Shown here: in pieces, positions 51,253 through 60,549 of the stretch
Layout: each line of letters starts with the position of its first letter
Numbering within the stretch: position 1 is the first letter of the stretch
Source: Phaeobacter bryozoorum
GTDB taxonomy: Bacteria; Pseudomonadota; Alphaproteobacteria; Rhodobacterales; Rhodobacteraceae
NCBI RefSeq assembly: GCF_041893525.1
Contig: NZ_CP169068.1
Reading direction: 5' to 3' (one strand)
DNA: 64,000 bases
The notes under the pieces: generated by a model
The model's database searches: none
Seen by the model: only the letters and a program-made list of their open reading frames with translations
What the model was told of the DNA's origin: nothing
Position numbers and translations under genes: made by a program

Positions 51253-52716
51253 ATGCCAAATGCTTTGGCCTATCTTATGCTGATCGCCTGGCCGGTGATC
51301 GCATACAAACTGTTTCGGCGTCTGCCGTTGCAGCAGGCTATTCTTTGGTGCGTCATCGGCGGCTATCTGTTCCTGCCACCGCTTGCGGTGTTCGACCTGC
51401 CATTGGTCCCGGATATGGACAAGGATTCCATTCCGGCCGTCGTCGCTTTTGTGATCTGTGTCTATATCCTGCGTAAGCGGGTGGAGATCTGGCCCCGCCA
51501 TCCGGTGATGCGGGCGCTTGTGGCTCTCTTTCTCGGTTCGGTCATTGCAACCGTGCTGACCAATGGTGACCCGATCGTGTTCCGCGTTCTTGAAAACGCC
51601 GAACCCATCGTCTTTCCGACCTATGCCCTGCCCGGGCTGCGCTGGCGCGACCTCGGATCGGTGATGATCAACCAGTTGATCGTCTTGCTGCCATTCTTTC
51701 TGGCGCGCCGCTACCTCTCACATCCCGACCAGCAGCGGCAGCTGGTGATGGTGCTGATGGTGGCCGGGCTGAGCTATTCGATACCCTCGCTGTTCGAAGT
51801 CCGGTTCAGCCCGCAGATAAACACCTGGGTTTATGGGTTCTTTCAGCATGATTTCAGCCAGACCATGCGTCAGGGCGGGTTCCGACCGATTGTATTCCTG
51901 CCCCATAGTCTGTGGCTGGCGCTGTTCGTGCTGATGTCAGTGCTGGCCGCAACATCGCTGGCCCGCAGTGCCGAAGGCCCGGACAAGCGACGCTATACCA
52001 TGGCGGCGATTTACCTTTTTGCGGTGCTGATCCTGTGCAAGAGCATCGCCTCGCTGGTCTATGGCCTGATCTTCACACCCATTGTGGCGACGGCTTCCTA
52101 CCGGATGCAGATGCGGCTGGCGCTGGCATTGGGGGTGGTGGCGATTGTCTATCCGATGCTGCGCAACCTCGGGCTGGTGCCCGTGGATGCCATCCTTGCG
52201 CAGGCCCAGGCCTTCAGTCCCGAACGCGCGCAATCGCTGGGCTTTCGGTTCACCAATGAGGCGCTGATGCTGGATCGCGCCGCCGACAAACCCTGGTTCG
52301 GCTGGGGCGGCTGGGGGCGCAATCTGGTACGCAACCTCGAAAGTGGAGAGATCAAATCGATCCCGGACGGTCGCTGGATCCTTGTCTTTGGTACCTTTGG
52401 CTGGGTTGGCTATATCGCGGAGATGGGCCTTCTGGCCGGGCCCTTGGTGCTGCTGTGGCAACAGATGCGCCGCCATGCGGCTGCAACGCTGTCGCCCTTT
52501 GCCGCGCCTCTGGCGCTGATGCTGGCGGCGACGCTGGTCGATATGCTGCTGAACGCGACGCTGACCCCGGTGACCTGGCTCTGTGCCGGGTCGGTGCTTG
52601 GCTATGCTGAGCGCCTGCGATACCCCGGCCTGTTCACGCCAAAACGGCAGCTGTTCGACGGCCATCAGGCGCTCGCCACCGCGCCGCTGGCCAAGGCACG
52701 GCGCAGTGTGCTGTGA
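51253..52716 (+). CDS. O-antigen ligase/polymerase-like membrane protein
   Basis: 487 aa with about 10-11 TM segments and a large periplasmic loop (about residues 315-385) containing FGWGGWGRNLVRNLESGE, the kind of loop found in Wzy/WaaL-type polymerases. It also has cytoplasmic RRY/KRRYT basic spots. The exact activity (polymerase or ligase) cannot be told. It is divergent from the GT26 gene and ahead of the PKS gene, 257 bases away. Confidence 0.75.
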   Translation: MPNALAYLMLIAWPVIAYKLFRRLPLQQAILWCVIGGYLFLPPLAVFDLPLVPDMDKDSIPAVVAFVICVYILRKRVEIWPRHPVMRALVALFLGSVIATVLTNGDPIVFRVLENAEPIVFPTYALPGLRWRDLGSVMINQLIVLLPFFLARRYLSHPDQQRQLVMVLMVAGLSYSIPSLFEVRFSPQINTWVYGFFQHDFSQTMRQGGFRPIVFLPHSLWLALFVLMSVLAATSLARSAEGPDKRRYTMAAIYLFAVLILCKSIASLVYGLIFTPIVATASYRMQMRLALALGVVAIVYPMLRNLGLVPVDAILAQAQAFSPERAQSLGFRFTNEALMLDRAADKPWFGWGGWGRNLVRNLESGEIKSIPDGRWILVFGTFGWVGYIAEMGLLAGPLVLLWQQMRRHAAATLSPFAAPLALMLAATLVDMLLNATLTPVTWLCAGSVLGYAERLRYPGLFTPKRQLFDGHQALATAPLAKARRSVL

Positions 52717-52748
52717 TGCCGCATTCTCTTCGCAATTCAGGCCGAATT

Positions 52749-52763
52749 GGACACAATCTGTCC
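52749..52763 (+). promoter_or_regulatory. Inverted repeat upstream of the PKS gene
   Basis: GGACA-CAATC-TGTCC (52749-52763), a 5-bp dyad, is followed by an AT-rich stretch (CGTATATATTTTG, 52774-52786) in the 257-base gap before the PKS. This is the most promoter-like region there; no well-spaced -35/-10 could be assigned. The gap contains no gene. Confidence 0.3.
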
Positions 52764-52973
52764 CTATCGATACCGTATATATTTTGCAGGGTTCACACTG
52801 CGCACAGGGTAATCCGTCGGCTTGGGGGCCAGCGGGCGCACGCCCTGTTCACAGATTGGGGACCAATTCGTGCCACTGTTGCAAGACCTTTGCGCTCGCA
52901 GGGTCAGTGTTGTTGATTGGTTAGGGTTACGTCCGGGCAAGGCTCTTGTCTCGGACACATGGGTTGAGGACGA

Positions 52974-55934
52974 TTGGGGCAATTGAAAACATCCGCGAAA
53001 ACCACAGATCGCACTCCGTTTGACGCGTCACGCTACAGTGGCGATATCGCCATTGTCGGCATGTCGCTCTGCGTGCCGGGAGCGCAGTCGCCGCAGGCGT
53101 TCTGGCAAAACCTGCGTGACGGTGTGGAATCGATCAAACCCGTCAGCGAGCAGGATCTGCTGGCCGCAGGCGAAGACCCCGAGACGCTGTCCGACCCCAA
53201 TTACGTCGCCGCTACCGCTGCGCTGGACGGCTACGCCGAATTTGACGCCGAGTTCTTTGGCTTCAGCCCAAAAGAGGCGGCCATTCTCGACCCTCAGCAC
53301 CGCAAATTCCTCGAAGTCGCCTGGGGCGCGATGGAGGATGCAGGTCACCCGCCCGAAAGCCAGAACGGCCCCATCGGGGTTTATGCGGGCTGCGGCATGG
53401 GCAGCTATTTCTACTTCAACATCTGCTCCAATAAACCGCTGGTGGATGACGTGGGCATGTTCCTGCTGCGCCATACCGGCAACGACAAGGATTTCCTGTC
53501 GACCCGCGTCAGCCATGTCTTTGATCTGAAGGGACCATCGGTCAACATTCAGACGGCCTGCTCCACCTCGCTGGTGGCGGTGCATTATGCCAGCAAGGCC
53601 CTGCGCGAGGGCGACTGCGACATGGCTCTTGCCGGCGGCGTCACCATCGAACTGCCACAGGGCCGCGGCTACCTGTTCAAGGAAAACGAGATCCTGTCGC
53701 CCGACGGCCACTGCCACGCCTTTGACCACCGCGCACAGGGCACGGTCTTTGGCTCCGGTGCCGGTGCGGTTGCCCTGCGCAGGCTGGAAGATGCGCTGGC
53801 GGATGGCGATCATATCTGGGCGGTGATCAAAGGCTCTGCGATCAACAATGATGGCGCCGACAAGGCCGGCTATCTGGCCCCCTCGGTCGAGGGGCAGGCC
53901 AGCGCCGTGCGACAGGCGCTGCGCGCCGCCAAGACCCCGCCGGACACCATCGACTATGTCGAATGCCACGGCACTGGCACCTATCTTGGTGACCCGATCG
54001 AGGTCACCGCGCTGACCGAAGCCTACCGCGAAACCACCGCCGCCGTGGGTTACTGCCGTATCGGATCGGTCAAGACCAATATCGGCCATCTGGATACCGC
54101 CGCCGGCGTCGCCGGGCTGATCAAGACCGCCTTGTCGCTGCATCATGGTCAGATCCCGCCCAGCCTCGGCTATGAGGCACCCAATCCGGCGATTGATTTT
54201 GAAACCGCGCCTTTTGTGGTCAATGACCGGTTGCGAGACTGGACCTCGGTCAAGGGACCGCGCCGCGCTGCGGTCAACGCCCTCGGGGTGGGCGGCACCA
54301 ATGCCCATGTCGTGCTGGAACAGGCCGCACCCCGCCCCGCACCGGAGGACAGCGATTTTCCGTTTCAGGTGCTCTGCCTCTCGGGCCATTCGAAGGCCGC
54401 GCTGAATGCCAATGCCAGTGCCCTGGCCGCGCATCTGCGCGCGAACCCGGATCTGCCTCTAGCCGATGTGGCCTATACGCTGAAGGAGGGCCGCCGAAGC
54501 TTTGCCAAGCGTCGCACCCTAGTCGCCGAAACCGCCGAGGAGGCCGCCGCGCTGCTTGAGGCGGGCGACCCCAGACGCGTGTTTGACCACGACAGCGCCG
54601 ACCGTCCGCCGGAGGTGGTTTTCATGTTCCCCGGCGGCGGCGCGCAATATGCGGGTATGGCGCGGGATCTCTACGAAACCGAGCCTGTCTTTGCCGATTG
54701 GATGGACCGGGGCCTCGACCACCTTCAGGCGCAGCTGGACTATGACATCCGCGCGCTGTGGCTGCCGGAACCGGGGGAAGAAGACGCCGCCAATGCCCGG
54801 CTGCAACAGCCGTCGGTGCAATTGCCGCTGATCATGATCGTGGAATTTGCGCTGGCGCAGCTCTGGATCAGCTGGGGCATCCGCCCTGCCGCGCTGGTGG
54901 GACATTCGATGGGTGAAAACACCGCCGCCTGTCTGGCCGGTGTGCTGTCGTTTGAGGATTGCATCGATCTGGTGCTGCTGCGCGGACGGCTGTTCGACAA
55001 GGTGCCTGCCGGCGGGATGCTGTCGATTTCCCTTCCACTGGATGGGGTTGAGGCCCGGCTTTCGCCGGATCTGGACATCGCCAGCGTCAATGCCCCACGC
55101 CTCACTGCCGTGTCCGGCCCGCAGGAGGCGCTGGATGCGCTTGCGGCTCAGCTCACCGCCGATGAGGTGGATCACCAGCGGATCCAGATTGATATTGCTG
55201 CCCATAGCCGAATGCTGGAGGGCATTCTGGATGAATACCGCCAGTTCCTGCGCGGGTTGACCCTGACAGCACCAGGACGCCCGATCCTGTCGAACCGCAG
55301 CGGCCAGATCCTGACCGACGCCGAGGCCACCGATCCCGAATACTGGGTTGCCCAGCTGCGCAATACGGTCATGTTCGCCGCCTGTCTTGATACGCTGGCT
55401 GACGTGCCGAACCGCATCTATCTGGAGGTCGGCCCCGGTAAGGCGCTGTCCTCGCTGGCGCAGATGGCGCCGAAGATCAAACCCGGTCAGGTGCTCAGCT
55501 CATTGCGCCATCCCGAGCAGATGATGGCGGATGATGCCTATTTCTTTGGGGTGATCGGACGGCTCTGGGCCTGCGGGCTGGACGCCGATTGGGATCAGAT
55601 CTGGGGCGATGCACGGCGTCAGCGCCTGCCGCTGCCAACCTATGCGTTTCAGCGCAGCCGCTATTTCATCGAGCCCGCGGCCCCGGCCCGCGCCGAGGCT
55701 GCCATCATCACCCCGGCCCGCCACGACCAGCTGTCGCACTGGGGATCGCGCCCCAGCTGGCGGCCCGCATTGGCAAGCTGCGACCTGGACGTCACCGGCG
55801 AACTGGATCAGCAGCCCGAAACCTGGTTGCTGTTTGAAGACGACGCCGGACTTGCTCTGAACTGGCCGCAAGGCTGGATCAGGCTGGCCACCGGGTGGTG
55901 CGGGTGTGCCCCGGCGACACCTATGCGCAACTGA
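52974..55934 (+). CDS. Type I polyketide synthase, N-terminal part (KS-AT), frameshifted
   Basis: The frame runs from TTG 52974 (GAGGA upstream; TTG 52983 is better spaced) to a premature stop at 55934. KS (residues ~25-450) has the active Cys196 in TACSTSL, His332 in CHGTGTYLGDP and His372 in NIGHLDTAAG. AT (~545-860) has the nucleophile Ser645 in GHSMGE and IAAH in the extender-specificity region, which is neither clear HAFH (malonyl) nor YASH (methylmalonyl). It ends inside the KR structural subdomain: the last ~28 codons are out of frame, and the true continuation is the next entry, shifted at about 55,854. Confidence 0.9.
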   Translation: MGQLKTSAKTTDRTPFDASRYSGDIAIVGMSLCVPGAQSPQAFWQNLRDGVESIKPVSEQDLLAAGEDPETLSDPNYVAATAALDGYAEFDAEFFGFSPKEAAILDPQHRKFLEVAWGAMEDAGHPPESQNGPIGVYAGCGMGSYFYFNICSNKPLVDDVGMFLLRHTGNDKDFLSTRVSHVFDLKGPSVNIQTACSTSLVAVHYASKALREGDCDMALAGGVTIELPQGRGYLFKENEILSPDGHCHAFDHRAQGTVFGSGAGAVALRRLEDALADGDHIWAVIKGSAINNDGADKAGYLAPSVEGQASAVRQALRAAKTPPDTIDYVECHGTGTYLGDPIEVTALTEAYRETTAAVGYCRIGSVKTNIGHLDTAAGVAGLIKTALSLHHGQIPPSLGYEAPNPAIDFETAPFVVNDRLRDWTSVKGPRRAAVNALGVGGTNAHVVLEQAAPRPAPEDSDFPFQVLCLSGHSKAALNANASALAAHLRANPDLPLADVAYTLKEGRRSFAKRRTLVAETAEEAAALLEAGDPRRVFDHDSADRPPEVVFMFPGGGAQYAGMARDLYETEPVFADWMDRGLDHLQAQLDYDIRALWLPEPGEEDAANARLQQPSVQLPLIMIVEFALAQLWISWGIRPAALVGHSMGENTAACLAGVLSFEDCIDLVLLRGRLFDKVPAGGMLSISLPLDGVEARLSPDLDIASVNAPRLTAVSGPQEALDALAAQLTADEVDHQRIQIDIAAHSRMLEGILDEYRQFLRGLTLTAPGRPILSNRSGQILTDAEATDPEYWVAQLRNTVMFAACLDTLADVPNRIYLEVGPGKALSSLAQMAPKIKPGQVLSSLRHPEQMMADDAYFFGVIGRLWACGLDADWDQIWGDARRQRLPLPTYAFQRSRYFIEPAAPARAEAAIITPARHDQLSHWGSRPSWRPALASCDLDVTGELDQQPETWLLFEDDAGLALNWPQGWIRLATGWCGCAPATPMRN

Positions 55935-58900
55935 GCGAGACCCGCTATATGCTGGCGCCCGAACAGGGGCGCGCGGGCTACGATGCGCTGCTTGCCGATC
56001 TGGCGCTGGCCGATCTTCTGCCCAGCCGTATCGGCCATTTCTGGCTGGTAACCGAGGGCGAGACCTTCCGGCCCGGCGCCTCCTTCTTTGATCGCAATCT
56101 GGAGATGGGATTTTATGCGCTGACCGCGCTGGGGCAGGCTCTGGCCCAGATCGACCTACCGCAGCCACTGCATATGACAGTGTTTACCACTGGCGCGGCC
56201 CAGCTGCGCGACGAGCCGCTGCCCTACCCCGAAAAGGCGATGATCGCCGGCCCTGCCGGTGTGCTGCCGCGCGAAATTCCCGACCTTACCTGCGCCACGG
56301 TCGATATCGAACTGCCGCGCCGCCCCGGTGGGCTGCGGCGCTGGCTGGCGGAGGACCAGCCCGCGTCGATTGCGGATCGCCTGCTGGAGGAGCTGCTGGC
56401 GGAGCCTGCAAATGACACCGCACTCTGGCGTGGTGACAAGCGCTACACCCTGCGGTGGCGCCCTGTGGAGCTGTCGGAGGAGGATCAGATCACATCGTCA
56501 CTCCCCGGCTTCCGCGAGGGTGGCACCTATCTGATCACCGGCGGCTACGGCGGCATCGGACGCACCATCGCCGCGGATCTGATGCAGAGCTATGGCGCCA
56601 ATGTGGTGCTGATCTCGCGCGGTGGCCTGCCCCCGCGTGACCAGTGGGACAGCTATCTGAACCGCCACAGCCCGGCCAATACAACCGCCCAGCGCATCCG
56701 CGCCGTGATGGCATTGGACGCCATTGGCAGGGGCCGGGTCTTGCCGCTGGCAGCCGATGTCTGCAACAGCGAACAGATGCGCGCCGCCGTCGCCAAGGCC
56801 GAGACCGCCTTTGGCCCCATCACCGGTGTCATCCATGGCGCAGGCCAGATCAATGACGCGCCGGTTCTGGCCAAGACCGAGGACGACATTTCCCAGGTGC
56901 TCGCCCCGAAAGTCAGCGGGTTGCGGGTACTGGACGCCATTTTCGGCACCGACACGCTGGAGCTGATGGTGCTGTTCTCCTCCTCCTCGACGGTGACGCG
57001 CCCGATCGGCCAGGTCGATTACGTCGCCGCGAATGAATATCTCAACGCCTTTGCCAAGCACCGCAGCGGTGCCGGGGCTGCGGGCAACACAACCCGTGTC
57101 GTTGCCGTCGATTGGGGGGTCTGGGCAGATGTCGGCATGGCGGCAGATGCCATTGGCGCCCGCCAGCAGGAGGTCGGTGATGATCCGATCCCCTGTGATC
57201 AGCCGTTGTTTGACAGCCGCCAGTTTGCCCCGGATGGCGGGGTGCTGTTTCATCGTCGGCTGAGCAGCGACCAGTGGATCCTTGATGAACACCGCACCAA
57301 GGATGGCACTGCATTGATCCCCGGCACCGGCTACATCGAATATGCCGCCGAGGCACTTGCCGAACTGGGGCATGAGGCGCCTTTTGCCCTGCGTGATCTC
57401 TATTTCCTGCGCCCGCTCGTGGTCTCGGAGACAGCCCCCTGCGATATGGTCGTGCGGCTGCTGCCGGTCGAGCGCGGTTATGAGTTTGCCGTCTACAGCC
57501 GCACGGCGGAGGGCTATGCCCTGCATGTTCAAGCGCTGCTGGAGACGGATATCGCGGCGCGGCAGCCCGGTCGGCACCCCCTGCCCGATCTGCTACCGGT
57601 GGCCATCGAAACGTCACCCTGTACCAAGCGCGAACGGCTACGGACACCACAGGAGGCGCATCTGAAGTTCGGCCCGCGCTGGCATGTCCTGCAACAGATG
57701 CGACAGGGGACGGGCGAAGGCATTGCCCGGCTGCAACTGCCGGCCATCGCCGCCAAGGACGGCACGCTGCTGCCACCCGGCCTGATGGATCTTGCCACCG
57801 GATGGGCGATTGACCTGATTCCCGCCTATCGCGGTGCCGCGCTCTGGGTGCCGGTGTCCTATGACGGTATCGAGGTCTTTGCTCCGCTGCCCTGCGACGT
57901 GCTCAGCCATATGCGGCTGATGGACAGCGATGCGACCAGTGCCCGGTTCGACATCACCCTGACCACCGAAGATGGCACCGTGCTGGTTGAGGTCCGGGGC
58001 TTTCAGATGCAGCAGCTGCCCGGTGCAACCAAACTGGCCCCGGCAGAGGGAGCAGACGCCAGCGGCGCGGATCTGGGGCTGGCCGCATCGCCGGGCGCAC
58101 AGCCGCTGTCGCCCGAGGAACGCCGACTGCATCGCAATATCAGCCAGGGCATCCGCGCCGAAGAAGGCCCGGACGCGCTGCGCCGGGCGCTGGCGACTGG
58201 CCTGTCGCAGGTGGTGGTATCCTCCCTCGCGCTGCCGGATCTGATGGCACAGGCCGATCAGCCTCCGCAGCAGGCGCGCGAGGACAGCCAGAGCTTCGAA
58301 CGGCCACAGCTCGACACCGACTACCTCGCCCCGCGCAACGCGGTAGAGGAGGAGATCGCGGCGCAGTTTGCCCGGCTGCTTGGGGTGGCGCAGGTCGGGG
58401 TCGACGACAGCTTCTTCGACCTTGGCGGCCATTCCCTTGTCGCGGTCCGGCTTTTTGCACAGATCAAGCGCAGCTTTGGAGTCGATCTGGCTATTTCCAC
58501 CCTGTTTGAGGCACCCTCCGTCGCGAGGCTCGCCGAACTGGTGATCGCCCGCACCGGCGGCGGCCTCACCACCGAAACCTCTGCCGACCACACAGGCACG
58601 CCCCAGGCCGAGACGCCGGCATATACCCATCTGGTGCAGCTCCACCCCGGCGATGGCACCGGGCGACGGCCTTTCTTTCTGGTGGCCGGCATGTTCGGCA
58701 ACGTTCTGAACCTGCGCCATCTGGCGCTGATGGTTGGCAAGGACCGCCCGGTCTACGGGCTGCAGGCCCGTGGCCTGATCGGCGACGACGCCCCGCATGA
58801 CCGGCTTGATGCGGCAGCCCGCGACTATCTCGCCGAAATCCGCAGCATCCAGCCGGAGGGGCCTTATCTATTGGGCGGGTTTTCCGGCGGCGGGCTGACC

Positions 58901-59473
58901 GCCTATGAAATGGCCCAGCAATTGCGCGCCAGCGGCGAAGACACCGCCGCGCTGATCCTGCTGGACACACCGTTGCCGATGCGACCTGAGTTGAACCGCC
59001 GCGACAAGGCGCTGATCAAATGGGCCGAGCTGCGCCACAAGGGCATCGGGTATCTGGGCGAATGGATCGGCAATCGCATCGCCTGGGAGATCGAAAAACG
59101 CCGGTATGCCGCCAGCGAAGACAGCAGCGCACCGGTGTTCAACAACCGCAAGGTCGAACTGGCCTTCCGCGCCGCCTTGCCCGCTTATGAGCTGCGCCCG
59201 TGGAGCGGACCTCTCACATTGTTCCGCCCGCCGCTTGATCGCCATTGGCAGGTCTCGGCAGGGAACTGGGTCAGCCGCGAGCGCGAATATGTCTACGACG
59301 ACAACGACTGGACCCGCTGGGCGCCAGCGATCGAGGTCGTCGAGGTGCCGGGTGATCACGACAGCATGGTGCTGGTGCCCAACGTCAGCGTGCTGGCAGG
59401 CGAGGTCAAGGCGCGGCTTGATGCAGCCGACGCCGCCGCGCTGCGCCAAAGCGCGCCAAAGGCGGCAGAATGA
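55895..59473 (+). CDS. Type I polyketide synthase, C-terminal part (KR-DH-ACP-TE)
   Basis: 1192 aa from the first start-type codon in this frame (GTG 55895), but this is not a real start: the frame is the continuation of the KS-AT protein. Order: KR structural and catalytic parts (NADPH loop TGGYGGIGRT, Ser in FSSSSTV, Tyr in VDYVAANEY); DH with His in DEHRTKDGTALIPG (one residue longer than HxxxGxxxxP) and Asp in LMDLATGWA; ACP with the phosphopantetheine Ser in DLGGHSLVAV; TE with Ser in GGFSGGG and a C-terminal GDHD. Its stop overlaps the next glycosyltransferase gene (ATGA). Confidence 0.9.
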   Translation: MVRVCPGDTYAQLSETRYMLAPEQGRAGYDALLADLALADLLPSRIGHFWLVTEGETFRPGASFFDRNLEMGFYALTALGQALAQIDLPQPLHMTVFTTGAAQLRDEPLPYPEKAMIAGPAGVLPREIPDLTCATVDIELPRRPGGLRRWLAEDQPASIADRLLEELLAEPANDTALWRGDKRYTLRWRPVELSEEDQITSSLPGFREGGTYLITGGYGGIGRTIAADLMQSYGANVVLISRGGLPPRDQWDSYLNRHSPANTTAQRIRAVMALDAIGRGRVLPLAADVCNSEQMRAAVAKAETAFGPITGVIHGAGQINDAPVLAKTEDDISQVLAPKVSGLRVLDAIFGTDTLELMVLFSSSSTVTRPIGQVDYVAANEYLNAFAKHRSGAGAAGNTTRVVAVDWGVWADVGMAADAIGARQQEVGDDPIPCDQPLFDSRQFAPDGGVLFHRRLSSDQWILDEHRTKDGTALIPGTGYIEYAAEALAELGHEAPFALRDLYFLRPLVVSETAPCDMVVRLLPVERGYEFAVYSRTAEGYALHVQALLETDIAARQPGRHPLPDLLPVAIETSPCTKRERLRTPQEAHLKFGPRWHVLQQMRQGTGEGIARLQLPAIAAKDGTLLPPGLMDLATGWAIDLIPAYRGAALWVPVSYDGIEVFAPLPCDVLSHMRLMDSDATSARFDITLTTEDGTVLVEVRGFQMQQLPGATKLAPAEGADASGADLGLAASPGAQPLSPEERRLHRNISQGIRAEEGPDALRRALATGLSQVVVSSLALPDLMAQADQPPQQAREDSQSFERPQLDTDYLAPRNAVEEEIAAQFARLLGVAQVGVDDSFFDLGGHSLVAVRLFAQIKRSFGVDLAISTLFEAPSVARLAELVIARTGGGLTTETSADHTGTPQAETPAYTHLVQLHPGDGTGRRPFFLVAGMFGNVLNLRHLALMVGKDRPVYGLQARGLIGDDAPHDRLDAAARDYLAEIRSIQPEGPYLLGGFSGGGLTAYEMAQQLRASGEDTAALILLDTPLPMRPELNRRDKALIKWAELRHKGIGYLGEWIGNRIAWEIEKRRYAASEDSSAPVFNNRKVELAFRAALPAYELRPWSGPLTLFRPPLDRHWQVSAGNWVSREREYVYDDNDWTRWAPAIEVVEVPGDHDSMVLVPNVSVLAGEVKARLDAADAAALRQSAPKAAE

Positions 59474-60549
59474 CCATGACCGACAGCCCCGCCCCACAGC
59501 AGACGGAGACCTGCGCGCGCCCGGCAGCCGGGGCCGAACAGGCGCGTATTCTGACCATCATCCTGAACTACAAGACGCCCGAAATGACGCTGGACTGTGC
59601 CGCCGCCGCGCTGGAGCAGGTGAACGCGCTGCAAGGTGAGGTGGTGATCATAGACAATGGCTCTGGCGATGGGTCCTATGACAAATTACTGACGGCGGTG
59701 CAGGAGCGTGGCTGGCTGGACAGCGGCCGCCTGCGCCTGATCGCCAGCGACCGCAACGGCGGGTTTGGGGCGGGCATGAACATCGGCTTTCGCCTCGGCC
59801 TCGCCGATGGCAGCGCGCCTGAGTTTTATTATCTGCTGAACTCGGATGCCTTTGTGCAGCCGGGAGCGATCCGCGCATTGCGGGATTTCTTGCAGGCCAC
59901 ACCAACCGCCGGGCTGGTCGGCTCTTATGTGCGGGGCACCGATGGGACGCCGCATTGCACCGCCTTCCGGTTCCCGACCATTGCGGGGGAATTCGAATCC
60001 TCGGTGCGGACCGGCATCGTGACCCGCCTGCTGAAAGATGCCGTGGTGCCCATGGAGATCCCGACCGAGCCAACTCAGCTGGATTGGACCGCTGGTGCCA
60101 GCCTGATGATCCGACGCGAGGTGATCGAGGCGGTTGGAGGTTTTGACGAGACCTTCTTTCTCTATTTCGAGGAAACCGAATTGTGCCACCGTGCCGCCCG
60201 CGCCGGATGGAGCACGCATTATCTGCCGGAAAGCGAGGTGGCCCATGTGGGATCCGCCTCAACCGGGATGAAGGATTGGCAGCGCACACCGCAATACTGG
60301 TTCGACAGCAGGCTGCACTACTTTCTCAGCACCCATGGGCGCGCCTATACGGTCGGAGCCACATTGGCGCTGATCACGGGCAGCCTGCTCTATGGGCTGC
60401 GGCGGCTGGTGTCGGACAAACCCGCCTCGGATCCGCCCTATTTTCTGCGGGACCTGATCGTTCATCATAGCCGCGCGATCTTTCTCCGCCGCCAAACCCA
60501 GCCTATGGAAACGCGCCAGACCCCGTCTCAACCGGAGGAGCAGAAATGA
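59470..60549 (+). CDS. Glycosyltransferase family 2 (rhamnosyltransferase-like)
   Basis: 359 aa, coupled by ATGA overlaps to the PKS before and the NRPS after. It has the GT-A signatures ILTIILNYKTPEMTLDC, VVIIDNGSGDGS, SDRNGGFGAGMNIGF, YYLLNSDAFVQPGA (DxD-equivalent SDA) and GGFDETFFLYFEETELCHRA. A single hydrophobic stretch (TVGATLALITGSLLYGL) near residue 300 may anchor it to the membrane. Tight coupling implies it glycosylates the polyketide-peptide product or its lipid carrier, which is inferred. Confidence 0.88.
   Translation: MTMTDSPAPQQTETCARPAAGAEQARILTIILNYKTPEMTLDCAAAALEQVNALQGEVVIIDNGSGDGSYDKLLTAVQERGWLDSGRLRLIASDRNGGFGAGMNIGFRLGLADGSAPEFYYLLNSDAFVQPGAIRALRDFLQATPTAGLVGSYVRGTDGTPHCTAFRFPTIAGEFESSVRTGIVTRLLKDAVVPMEIPTEPTQLDWTAGASLMIRREVIEAVGGFDETFFLYFEETELCHRAARAGWSTHYLPESEVAHVGSASTGMKDWQRTPQYWFDSRLHYFLSTHGRAYTVGATLALITGSLLYGLRRLVSDKPASDPPYFLRDLIVHHSRAIFLRRQTQPMETRQTPSQPEEQK

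Noticed and set aside
53028..54434. 468-codon minus-strand open frame
   Set aside because: Antisense to the PKS ketosynthase domain, whose catalytic residues are all in the plus-strand frame.
55840..55935. Programmed ribosomal frameshifting joining the PKS halves
   Set aside because: No slippery heptamer or adjacent stimulatory hairpin was seen at the junction.
55895..59473. The second PKS half as an independent gene with its own start
   Set aside because: The candidate GTG lies in the middle of a conserved KR structural segment and has no ribosome binding site; a frameshift of one gene explains the data better.
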